A stretch of DNA of 64,000 bases, taken from positions 15,378,092 to 15,442,091 of the forward strand of contig NC_135554.1 in NCBI RefSeq assembly GCF_964340395.1, written 5' to 3'. Origin of the DNA: Glandiceps talaboti. Its lineage: Eukaryota > Hemichordata > Enteropneusta > Spengelidae. Each line of letters opens with the position of its first letter. Within the stretch, counting starts at the first letter, position 1. The notes beneath the pieces are model-generated. The model was not told the origin of the DNA and ran no database searches. It saw only the letters and a program-made list of their open reading frames with translations. The translations under genes were made by a program, and so were the position numbers. Below, piece after piece: positions 13,467-26,160 of this stretch.

Positions 13467-14475
13467 ATGAATATATAGACTATTACACACATGTAAACAT
13501 TTATTGTACAGAATAGGCTTGTCTTGTAAAAGGCTATGCAGTGGTTGGACTCCATCGGAGGACTTTGAACTGAGAGTACATGTACTGTATTCATGATATT
13601 GGACAGTTATAATGTTAAACGTACTTGGCTAATGCATTTATTTATAATATTGTCTTTACTCTTTCTTTTAAACCTCCGTTAATTCGTTTACTTTCCGAAA
13701 AATCTCATTGTGTCTTTGAATTCCCTGAATACATTCCTATACACACAACCGGAGTAGAGTTTGATATCTTCTATTCTTATCATGGGTAAACTTATCAATG
13801 TAAGCTTCTGTTTGATAGAACACAACCACTCATCGATCACAATTTAGTTTTCTATTCCACTTCCGATTTATTGTTCTTTAACACGGTGTCTAGATAAGAA
13901 CAAGTAATTACCACTGTAAATAATGATCACGGTTTACTTGTAGCGTTGTTTAATGAGTCTAATTAGCCACTAACTGTTCCAGATGTAACTGATGACGTCA
14001 ACGGTGACAAGTCTTTATCGGAGGGACAATTGGCGATGTTGGTTTTTCTCTAAAGAGGATTCGTATTTTCTGTTCCTTTCTTTTAGACTTAGCCATGACG
14101 TCGACTAAGGCCTATGTCTGTAATCCCCGTTCTTTTCTTCCATGGAGATGAATCACTCTCATCTCCGCATAGTACCGTAATGCCCCCTCAATATTCACGT
14201 ACAGGTGTGCAAACTCACTTTGTCAAGCAACATACTCACAAGGCTTCGTCCATCACGTGATTTAGTCAGAAAAATAAATGAGAAACCTCGAACAACCGTG
14301 TTGCTGGCTTGGTCCAATATCGGACCAATTGGCTGTAGCAGTTCTACCAAAGCTTCATACAAAAAAAGGATATGTTAAAAAAGTTATGTTATGTTATGTA
14401 TGTTTAATAATGTATATAGCCTCGACCATGTGATCTATGTTATCACAATCAAATGATATCACTCTCAGACATACT

Positions 14476-14480
<5 letters not shown>
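13467..14480. other. Intergenic, nothing recognised
   Basis: Unique AT-rich DNA. No open frame with recognisable similarity and no RNA gene is seen. Confidence 0.5.

Positions 14481-14565
<85 letters not shown>
14481..14565. repeat. (TA)n dinucleotide tract
   Basis: 85 bases of uninterrupted TA. Open frames crossing it on both strands (81 and 133 codons) are artefacts at least in their Ile-Tyr portion. The C-terminal part of the plus-strand frame (to 14854) shows no known domain. Confidence 0.97.
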
Positions 14566-14567
<2 letters not shown>

Positions 14568-15448
14568 AAAGTTGTGTCAGGGAGAAGGGAGAAAACGAGT
14601 TTAGTTTAGTTTCAAGAATCATATCAGAGTACACTGTTAGAACTCGTGTCATTCTCACAGAATGTGTCCCCTGGATCCACTTCGTAGTAGACAATCAAAG
14701 TTGGCATATGTTTAAAACAGTAGCCTACATCGAGATTTGTATTGTCTACGGGAATCGCCAACACAGTGACAGCGGACTGTGTCCCAGCATATCTTACCTC
14801 TCGGCATCATGGCGTTTAACCGAGTCCTCAAGATTACCCCAAGGGGACTACTAGGGAACTCTGAAGTTATAAGTCATGAAAGTACAAGCTGCTATAAAAG
14901 TTGACGTTCATCAGTCGCCACGTCTCCAAATCCAGAAACACTTAACAAGCTGTTCGCAAGATGTACTGTTATGATGACATACACGACTTGCTTTAACAAT
15001 TAACCGACAGAAGGTGTATACAGAAGCCCTAAATCAGAGAGAAAATATACACAATGTTTTCAGAAAACATGATCTTCCAGGTACCGCAATGGCTAAAGTT
15101 GATGTGCAGAGTTTTGTTCAAAAAAGGTCAAATAGAAGTCAATGAAACAATAAATGACTCATTCGACGTCATTTAGTACATGTGGTAATCGTACAACTCT
15201 ACTGTGTCTACCCCGGTATGTATACGTCTAACACTTCAGATGTTCTGGGCTACGGTGGGTTTCCATATTTACTTTGACTCTCCTTAGAACATTCATTTCA
15301 GGTTATGTATTAGAATGTTCAATTCTTCATATCCTGAAAAGACGAAGGTTGGTTTGTGTCAGTGACAGCCTCGATCGCATCATGTGACTATTTCTGTGCT
15401 TGTCTAAGATGTATTACAGCACGTATTTTCTGTGTACTGTACTTTCGT
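14566..15448. other. Intergenic, nothing recognised
   Basis: Unique sequence with ordinary CpG content and no supported gene. Confidence 0.45.
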
Positions 15449-15877
15449 ACTGTTAGGGAGCCTTCAGTATTTACAAGGGGGGAGGGCCGGAGAAATCGGG
15501 GGGGGGTCACATTTTACAAACCTGTTCTTGGGGAGGGTCATATTTTTCATTACAATGTTTGGGGGAGGGTCACACAGAGTATGCACAACATGGAAAGCAC
15601 GTTTTAGATACTAACTAGATTGTGTATGATTATAAGAGAAAGGTAACTAGCCAGTCTTTTACTATTTGCCACTTTATATGTAGAAATATTGCTTTCTAAT
15701 ACAGAATCAAAATCATTTAATTTGTATGTATACATATAATGGAAATATTGATTAACGTTCAGTATATGCAGTTGTCATGGGGGAGGGTCATGTTTGACAA
15801 AATGGGACAAAGGGGAGAGTCTCTTTTTACAAATGGAGAATGGGGGCCTTGTAAATACTGAAGGCTCCCTTTACAGT
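15449..15877. mobile_element. TIR element with G-rich interior (MITE-like)
   Basis: A 24-base terminal inverted repeat is perfect: AGGGAGCCTTCAGTATTTAC and four more bases start at 15455, and the exact reverse complement ends at 15870. With a one-base indel the symmetry continues outward through TACTGT on both sides. The interior repeats a G-rich motif of the form GGGGGAGGGTCA, T-rich stretch, ACAA at least four times, all in the same orientation (for example near 15505, 15532, 15560 and 15780). No transposase frame exists, so it would be non-autonomous. The target duplication is not clear. Two overlapping plus-strand open frames at 15356-15614 are shadows of the G-rich motif. Confidence 0.75.
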
Positions 15878-16532
15878 ATTACACGATGAGTGTTTCAAAC
15901 ACATTCCAAAGCCTATAAATATTAGTTGGGTTGTTAATCTCAGTACTTTATACAATATTGCACACATCGTTGAGGAAATAGAGAAGTTTCGTCTGGTACA
16001 CATCATAACGTCTTATTTTTCGCTTCTTGGGAATATCCCTGTATCGACAATATACCACGCGTGATTATCATGGCGCGATACAAGACTACCCTCATGGCGA
16101 GAAAAGACACCATAGACTTGCTATTTCTTCGATCGACAAAACATTAGTATTTCGTATCGTGGAACAGTCTCTTTGATTTGTTGAAAATGGGAAGTTTTGT
16201 TCTATCTTACCACTCCGCCTCCAATCAGAGTCTTCGTTAGCCCAGTCCTTCGGTTTACAACCCGTGACACAATACATTTTCACTGAAACCGCTTGAAGAT
16301 GTATTCATATATCTGATGTTGTATCCATGGCAATTACATTTCCAACGCCGAGTCTTAGCATCCTTATTATCTTTTATCAATTGGACATAGATCTATAAAG
16401 GGGCAAACAAGAAGTGGTGGGGTGAAATTTTAATGGTCTAGTCTGGAATAGTAGTAACACTTAGGACTGAAAAAAAATGAAAGGTCAATAAGAGCAAAAT
16501 TTGACCCCAAAACAAAAGAATGATGATATCTA
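15878..16532. other. Intergenic, nothing recognised
   Basis: Unique sequence. A 63-codon minus-strand open frame at 16092-16283 has no recognisable domain. Confidence 0.45.
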
Positions 16533-16640
16533 GTACTCATGACTCCCTTATAAGGGGACGCAAAGTCGAGAACCTGGGATTGAAACCTTGGCCTTTACAA
16601 TCGATTGTAAAGCATGTATTCTACTGGTCTAGAGCCAAGT
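16533..16640 (-). mobile_element. tRNA-derived SINE-like copy 1
   Basis: On the minus strand this reads like a decayed tRNA gene. A box-A-like TGGCTCTAGACCAG (plus strand 16624-16637) is followed about 36 bases later by a box-B-like GGTTTCAATCC (16577-16587, about 9 of 11 matches to the pol III B-box consensus). Between them, where an anticodon arm would be, is a perfect 20-base palindrome CTTTACAATCGATTGTAAAG (16593-16612). Downstream comes CAGGTTCTCG and TTATAAG. Two related copies with the same B-box segment lie near 59490 and 62130. The acceptor stem is not intact, so it is not a functional tRNA. Confidence 0.45.
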
Positions 16641-17858
16641 ACTTCTCACACTTCAACATAATCCCCGTCTGACTTAGATTTCAGCATCCAAGTCTAACCA
16701 GATCTCTCCAGTACTCATGAGTTTTATTTCATTAATTCCCTCTCTACTCACCGCAACACTAGCATTACCACGTGGTCATTACCCTCACTCCGCGTTATGT
16801 CATGACTGTAGAAATGCGATAGTGTAATGTAAAGATGTTTATAAAACTGAGTAACAACCCCGATATTTCAATTCTTTGCCACGTTGATACCCAGTTTAAA
16901 GAGTTACTCAAAAGATGCGACTAACATTTTAAAGTTTGCGACACAGGTTTCTCCAAAAGTGTTATAATAAAAAACGCACATGTAGTATTGTTCATGGATT
17001 GTGAACTCAACACAAATTTGTCATGATCATATCAAGCTTATTTCGAACAACTGTTACATACTAAATGCTAAGCATACTAAACATACTAAATGCTAGGTTA
17101 TTCATTTCTTCTACAGTCTATTCCGATTTTAACTATCCCAAGCAGTTTTCACAATTATGAGAACTAATCGGTTCTTTCAAGGGTTAATCCTATTTTTTTG
17201 CACAAAGTTTTAACTATTAAAACATACACGACCAATCCTTTGTCATAGCAGATTTCTCATCTGAGGTCAGTGTCCTATCATGGATGTTTTTCACGGTGTG
17301 CTTGAATCTAGGTATTACGTTACCAAAGTTCAAAGACACCAATAATATGTGTAAGTAACCGTTCATGAAAGTCAACCTTGTCAATGTTACAAAGGTTTTG
17401 TATTTGTACCTAGACCCTGGACAGACCTATAATCCCAGGTGAATATCCTCTCGTAGATTTGTATACGTAATGTTTCAACCGTGATATCATATTACTTGGA
17501 AGTTCAATAACCCAGCATTGGTCTGGGTAACCCACCTGTACAGTTCAGCTTGTGTTGTTTCGACTACATTGCTGAAATTTTTGTATAACTTTCTTCGATC
17601 ATGGAAATAGAAAAACGATCAGGTATGCCTGATGGGTCAAAAGAAAGTATTCCTATATCTACGTCAATATTGAACCGCAATTGTACTATTTTGTAAAGAG
17701 CTCTCAAAAAGGAGAATTTTTAAAACTAATATGTCTGTACACGAAGTTTTGATAATAAATCTAATTTTATGATTAATATGTCACTTTTCTTTCCTCATTT
17801 ATAACACATTTTAATTGTATAGTTATCTAAAACCTGGTCACCTATGAAATCATCTGGT
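16641..17858. other. Intergenic, nothing recognised
   Basis: Unique AT-rich DNA. A small direct duplication ACTAAATGCTA occurs near 17080. No gene is supported. Confidence 0.45.
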
Positions 17859-18025
17859 CTTACACCTGACACGTTTACTAGCCAGTCATAAAATTGTCGT
17901 GCACAATCCAAGTGTGGCTCCGGACATCCCAAAACATACGATTTAAAAAAAATTCCCTTACATGTGTGACGTTTTTTGCCGATTACAAAACTGCAGTGCA
18001 CAATTCAAGATGTGGCCCATGACAT
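17859..18025 (-). repeat. 98-bp tandem pair overlapping a minus-strand ORF
   Basis: Two direct copies are offset by 98 bases (starting at 17859 and 17957). They share CTTACA.GTG, ACGTTT, AAAA.TG, GTGCACAAT.CAAG, GTGGC and ACAT. On the minus strand the leftmost copy lies in a 68-codon open frame (17795-18001) containing GCPEPHLDCARQFYDWLV. The other copy, allowing one frameshift, would give PHLNCALQF, so the resemblance holds at protein level. This could be a decayed tandem coding module, but the frame is short, lacks good splice sites and matches no family I recognise. No function is assigned. Confidence 0.5.
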
Positions 18026-20600
<2,575 letters not shown>

Positions 20601-20835
20601 TACAGAGATAAGAGAGAGAGGAGGGGAAGGGGACAGAGAGGGAAAGACAGAGACTGACAGAGACAGAGAGACAGACAGACAGAGAGACAGAGAGAGATAC
20701 AGAGACCATGGATGTATTAGTGAGAGACAGAGGGAGGCAGAAACAGACACGAAGAGACAGAGACACACAGACAAGACTAGACAAACAAACAAACAAACAA
20801 ACAAACAAACAAACAAACAAACAAACAAACAAGCA
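20601..20835. repeat. Purine-rich GACAGA region and (AAAC)n tract
   Basis: An irregular purine-rich stretch of GAGACAGA units is followed by about 13 AAAC units at 20780-20832. The 104- and 78-codon minus-strand open frames are low-complexity Cys-Leu-Phe-Val and Ser-Leu translations. Confidence 0.93.
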
Positions 20836-21039
20836 AACGAACAATAAAAAACACTGAAACACAGACGAATAGGGAGACAGCACTAACACTTCAGAACGTT
20901 CAGCAATCTGATAATAATGCTAACAACATCACACTATAGTATAGTATCATAAGATCTCATAGCGACATGTCATTAACATTTGTGTGAGAAAACTGGATTA
21001 AAGAATCAAGTTGGTCCAGAGCAAAAGAAATATCCTATC
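20836..21039. other. Intergenic spacer
   Basis: Short unique stretch with no feature recognised. Confidence 0.4.
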
Positions 21040-21075
21040 CATGGAGGTATAAAAATATATTTTTATACCTCCATG
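21040..21075. mobile_element. 36-bp perfect palindrome, possible collapsed TIR pair
   Basis: CATGGAGGTATAAAAATA is followed immediately by its exact reverse complement, with no loop. Eighteen matched pairs, including the GC-containing outer part, are far beyond chance in AT-rich DNA. The simplest reading is two terminal inverted repeats of a small DNA transposon brought together by loss of the interior, or a solo palindromic insertion. Flanks do not show a clear target duplication. Confidence 0.6.
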
Positions 21076-22125
21076 TCCTATCTAACCACCAACCTATGAG
21101 ATAACACTTATGCAAGCTAGGGTTGATCTATGGGCCTTTAAAAAGTTCGTTGACTCGTTTTGACAATAAGTTATCCTCAGTATACGCATAGATATCCAAT
21201 GTTACACGACTGTGACTTAAAAACCCCCAAAACAAACTGCGATAAACAGAGAAATAAGCGCTGGCGAGGATGACCTCGCTTGATTTTACTTTTGGCATAA
21301 ATGTGAATTCGTTTATTTGTGTTGGATGTGCCTAAAAGAAAAGACTGCCCCGAGCTAGGTCACGTACGCCATCAAGAGATGAAAGGAAAGACCACAGGAA
21401 ATAAAAGACCGTACATAGAAACAATGAATACCTTTTCAAGAGAGTTGTAAAAACATTAAAAATTTCAAATTATATAACACAAAATAAACCAAAACAAACG
21501 CTGTTGTTTCTATTTATTTCCTTTGACCACTTATCAAGGTTAAGTAAGTTTTGATTACGTAGGGATCTGATCTTACCGAATGTAAAAAAAAAAGTCAGCT
21601 GATTCTTTTATTGTCTCCATTTATTTACGAGGAGCGAATACTGCTACTTCCCAGAAGTGGCAGTACAGTTGTATTTATTGGATGTAGAGAGTTTTAATTA
21701 ACTACCCTGTCTTGGCAAAGACAATAAAGAGGGTCTAAGCAACTAGATCGACCAGTGATCCTTGTGAATGCAAGCATTTGAAGACATTGAACCGACTTTG
21801 TTCGATTTTATTGCATCGATTCACTCGGATTAAATTAGACAAACAGGTCAGTATTGATGTGTTTCAATGCTGTCATTAGTTAAATAAACCAGGCACCGGT
21901 CGTAACGAACGTTGAAACAGTTGAATAAACTGTACAGAGTTGTGGTGTGGAATGCTTGTGTCACAATATATCTATTGTGTTAGTAGTAATCAAGTGTTTT
22001 TTCAATGTTCTTTACAGTATAAGCCTATTTTTGCCTTTTCCTCAGAGCAACATCAATGTCTGATCATATTCTACATGAGTTTGTATGAATGTTTTTTGCT
22101 CATTTACCTATGTGCACACTATGTG
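21076..22125. other. Intergenic, nothing recognised
   Basis: Unique AT-rich sequence. The start of the 136-codon frame at 21940 is unique but lacks any recognisable domain and runs into the ATC tract. Confidence 0.45.
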
Positions 22126-22204
<79 letters not shown>

Positions 22205-22296
22205 CCACCACCACCACCACCACCACCACCACTGCCGCCGCCGCCGCCACCACCACCACCACCACCACCACCACCACCACCACCACCACCACCATC

Positions 22297-22330
<34 letters not shown>

Positions 22331-22333
22331 TCA
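22126..22333. repeat. (ATC)/(ACC)/(GCC) trinucleotide tract
   Basis: About 25 ATC units, then ACC units from about 22202 with a short GCC block at 22233-22247, and back to ATC before 22333. All six frames stay open, giving poly-His, poly-Ile/Thr, poly-Asp/Gly and poly-Met/Val frames that are not genes. Confidence 0.97.
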
Positions 22334-23754
22334 ACAACTTCTTCTTTTAAGGAACGTTTATTCATGTCAAACCCTGTTACAATTAAAACTAAAGAAATAC
22401 ATATATTATACAATTGAATTCAACTATCTTTCCCAATTTGAAAGAGCATTAAATTAAAATTAATTTCAATTAAACTTCTCCCGTATTCAGACTTGGTAAC
22501 TCTCACAAAAAAATTATATGATATAAGAGTGAACAGAGATAATGTTCATTTCATCTCTTCCACTCAGCAGCATAGCTGAGGGAACAATGGTAACTAAGGT
22601 TGAAATATACATGTTGAAATATACATGTTGAGCAGATTACGTCTTAATCACTCTAAGGTCGAGTTTTATACGATAAGGTTTTTGAAGATAGTTCGGAATT
22701 TCTTATCTTTTAAAAAAAATATCTATTCAACGACCTCAACATGCCAATCACCCCTCCACAATTTCCATATTTTCCCCCAAATTAATAAAATGCATACACC
22801 TGTTCTCTTATGTCATGTGTTGAACCCAGACCGTGTGACGCTTTGTAAGGTATTAACTTGTTGACTCAATTATCAGGATTCAGGTTGATACAATATCCGT
22901 GCTTGGGGCAGCAAACATAGAAGTATTTGGAGTCAGCAAGAAAACCAGTCTGGCGCCGTACTGAGTCTCAGCTCTCCTTGGTCGATCTCTGACGGAGCCG
23001 AATATCTCAATGGTCTTGGCAAGGATCAGAGATTGTAGATAATTGACATTATCGAACAAAAGTTAGCAAATTGCTTTTAATTGTTGAAAAGGGACTATTT
23101 TATAAAAAGGGCATGTAACAATAGGTACCCGTCTTAAAAATCGATGTCGCGGGTTGTTATTTTGGAGCCTTTGGGCAATTCTTAATTAATTTGATAAGTT
23201 ATACACAAGTTTTCTTCTTCTATTTATTGCTTTTAGAATATCTAGGATTTAAACTTAATATGCACAGTGTATATTTTTAGAATTAGATTAAATAAACCTT
23301 ATGTGTTTCAGTCTTCACGCGGGTAAACGTCCGTATAGTTTAAAATATAAATACACGTCTTATATTCTAAGACGTATTGCAATGAAATACTCGCACGATG
23401 CAGGGTTGGTTGCAACTAGGCAGTCGGGCGTTATTAATGTCAAAATGGCAAAACAACAATTTTCAAATCAGTTAAGGTCGATGGCCCTAAGCCCTTTCCC
23501 ATAATCAGGATGAGATCAGGTGAGTCAAAACAGTCCAGCTGGTGGGGCTCATTTCACATAATAATGTACTGTTACGTACGTATATGTTTCAAACTAAACA
23601 AGTTCTAATTACGTTTCCAATACTAATTTTATATGGTCTGGTGATGAAATGTACAGTACTATGATTGGGTGGGGTGGCTTAGTTAAAAAAACCCAACACA
23701 TATGTAGCGTCACTATTACATTGCATTCTGAAAGTGTTACATTTTAATATATTT
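22334..23754. other. Intergenic, nothing recognised
   Basis: Unique AT-rich sequence. Open frames at 22625-22864 (+) and 23301-23504 (+) show no recognisable domains. Confidence 0.45.
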
Positions 23755-23840
23755 TGATTAGTATAGTATAGTCTTTCTTTATTCCAATAACGGAACATAC
23801 CTCCGTTTATCCCCGGAGGAGGGTTACATAAATACATAAG
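23755..23840 (-). mobile_element. Possible LINE-type retroposon 3' end
   Basis: On the minus strand: TTATGTAACCCTCCTCCGG, a GGATAAACGGAGG segment, CCGTTATTGG, then AATAAAGAAAGACTATACTA. This layout (GTAACCC, GGATAAA, terminal AATAAAG, short degenerate tail) resembles the 3' ends of CR1/L2-type elements. It is a short truncated copy with no coding remnant visible. Family assignment is inference. Confidence 0.35.
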
Positions 23841-24000
23841 AGTGAATAATTTATTGTAGCTATATCATATGACACATTCAAGAAAACTTTAAGTGATATT
23901 AAGTTATATAATATCTAACGAGAATTCGTTAATAAAGTTACGAATCGGATCTCGATTTGTTTTCAAACACAGCCAGAAAATAACAGTGATTAAAATAATT

Positions 24001-26160
24001 AATATTAAAAAAGTTCCCAAACAAAAAAGATAATAACACCAGTGTAAATTAATTTAGTTGATGGTTCAAAATGTTCTCCCTGGACGTCAGATGTCCAGTT
24101 TCATACAACTCAGATTCGATCGCGATGCAAACAAGGCTAACCGTGCTAACAGATACAATCCGACCCACCTCCAAATCACTTGTATCGCATGATGGGAAGT
24201 GAGAGTGGCATGGAGATTGCCTTCCGGTTTTGATTTTAGATTGCAAGGTGTGCTTGGGTTTCTCGAACTGTAACGTTATACGAGTGGAATTCGGCAAGTT
24301 GTCAATTATATGTTAATATAAGCATGACAAATGCCAATCAAACATCACGGCACCAATGCAATCAACGAAGTGGTCACGTGGAACCTTCTCACAACTGTAA
24401 GTCACCACTATATGTTTCCGCGAAATAGTGCTTTGATGTCTTTCGTGATACTTTGTTATTTTTTCACTAATTTGAAAGTAAAACCTTAAATGTGACAAAC
24501 AATTGTCTTTAATATGACTCTCTTCCTCACGAATCTATAAAATAGCAGTTTTAGTTCACACTTGTCGCGGATGAATATGGGAGCGTGGATTCGGTAATGG
24601 ACTATTATTGTAAAGTAGTGTGAATGCAAAGAAAACACTGACCGTGTAGATTTGAATGTGTGTTTGCGGACGAATTGGACAAAATCTGGACTTCATGACG
24701 TGAAATCTTCGTATTTTGGGCACAAATCGAGTACATGAAAACGCCCTGGAGTTACCAAGAAGAGGGGATGTAAACACTGAAAGGAGATCTGAGTGAACTG
24801 ACTGTGAGATCGGCCAATGTTGTGAACATTGTAATTTGTAAGCAATAACTGACCTGAGCGTACGCGTAGTGTGTAGAGAGAGATACAAGAAGTGTGTGTC
24901 CACCAAGCCGAGCGGAGCTTGGCAGAGTGCCCTGACTGATCAAATCATTACACGTTTTTCATTGACCGATTCGACGATCCTCGGTGTCAAGTGAGTATGC
25001 CTATCGCAAACCATTTGAATTTCGAAAACACGGTTAAATAAGTATTTACGTTACGGTTTTATGATTCATACACCGACACTCACTGTCATGTTCAACACGG
25101 CGTTCATTTTGTATGTCGGCTATGTATTATGCATGCAATAGTTTGATCACGTCGAGATCGTCGATACACCGGCGCGGTACCTTTTATGTTCCTCGGTTCT
25201 GTAGAAAATAATGTTGCTCGGAGCATTTTCAACAAAAATACGTACATTCTCTTACTAGTGTATGACATCAAGTATGTAGAAGTCATTTTTTGTAAGGAGC
25301 AATCAAATTTTGGTCGAAATGTGAATATTTTGTCGGACCGCGTCCGTCACTGTTTACATTTCAACAGCAAACTCCTACAGTGTATAATGTTGAATGATGT
25401 GTGAAATACCCTTTCTGTACACGGCAGCGATAATTGTTCAAAAATCCGAGAGAAAAGGTAGTGAATATATACATACATGTCTGATATTACCATACATTTC
25501 AGCGTAAAAATATATTTTTGTTTGTTTTAATGCGACTGGAAAAGACAACGACCTTAAACTAATATTGCTGCCGATGACGTTACGAGTTTTATTCGATTCG
25601 TACGTATCATTCATCGTGACATGTGTTTGTTGAGTTACAGTTAATTCTTTACTTAAAACAGGTGTATCATCTGGCCCCGATAGCAATAAATTCTCTCCCT
25701 CCAACTTTACGGTATAGGTGATATGTGCGTTGTCACACGCCCAATGAAATCCCTAGTATCATAATGTAACTATTATAAATGGCGAATCCGAAAGTTGCCT
25801 ACAATTTACAAACCTACATTGTTTTAAATTTCTGACATGTACTGCTACATTTTTGCCCATTCTGACATGTACACATCACGTGATGAGCAGGAACTGGATG
25901 ACGTTCCAACAAGCACAATATATATTCTTCCATTCCACCAACGGTGCCAGTTTTTGTCTCATCGGCCTTGCATGTGAGTGTCATGTCACCTGTCACGTAG
26001 ACTGCAAGGTGCGTGAACACAGAACCGTCACTTTGTACAGAAGTTTGCTACAATGTTACTACTACAAAACGTAGTGCATCTATCTACATCCAGGGGTCAG
26101 TATTTATGTTATGCTTGTGTGGAGAGACCCCTGAGTTTTATTGGGCATTCTTTCGTCCCT
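24001..26160 (+). promoter_or_regulatory. CpG-rich probable promoter region of the Lar-like gene
   Basis: By hand count about 93 CpG dinucleotides occur in these 2.16 kb, peaking between 24961 and 25200 (21 in 240 bases). The next 1.2 kb has about 5. In genomes with gene-body methylation, promoters and the first kilobase stay unmethylated and keep CpG while the transcribed body loses it. The step therefore points to a transcription start here, reading rightward into the gene whose first coding exon is at 41.2 kb. I see no clear TATA box. Open frames on the minus strand (24556-24906 and others) look like by-products of the higher GC content. A bidirectional promoter cannot be excluded. Confidence 0.45.
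24850..24990 (+). other. Candidate noncoding first exon (3' boundary only)
   Basis: A good donor site, CAA|GTGAGTATG, places an exon end at 24990 inside the CpG peak. The left boundary shown is nominal, since no start site can be read from the sequence. This would be a 5' UTR exon spliced over about 16 kb to the acceptor at 41158. Other donors in the region are possible, so the link is inference. Confidence 0.2.

Noticed and set aside
16533-16640. Functional tRNA gene
   Set aside because: Box-like segments are present, but the acceptor stem does not pair and the anticodon arm is a loop-less palindrome. It is better explained as a SINE relic.
22089-22457. Poly-His, poly-Ile/Thr and poly-Asp/Gly open frames
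   Set aside because: All frames of the ATC/ACC tract are open. The composition follows from the repeat and not from coding.
24556-24943. 116- and 63-codon minus-strand frames near the inferred promoter
   Set aside because: They overlap in different frames inside CpG-rich DNA where stops are rarer, and show no known domain.
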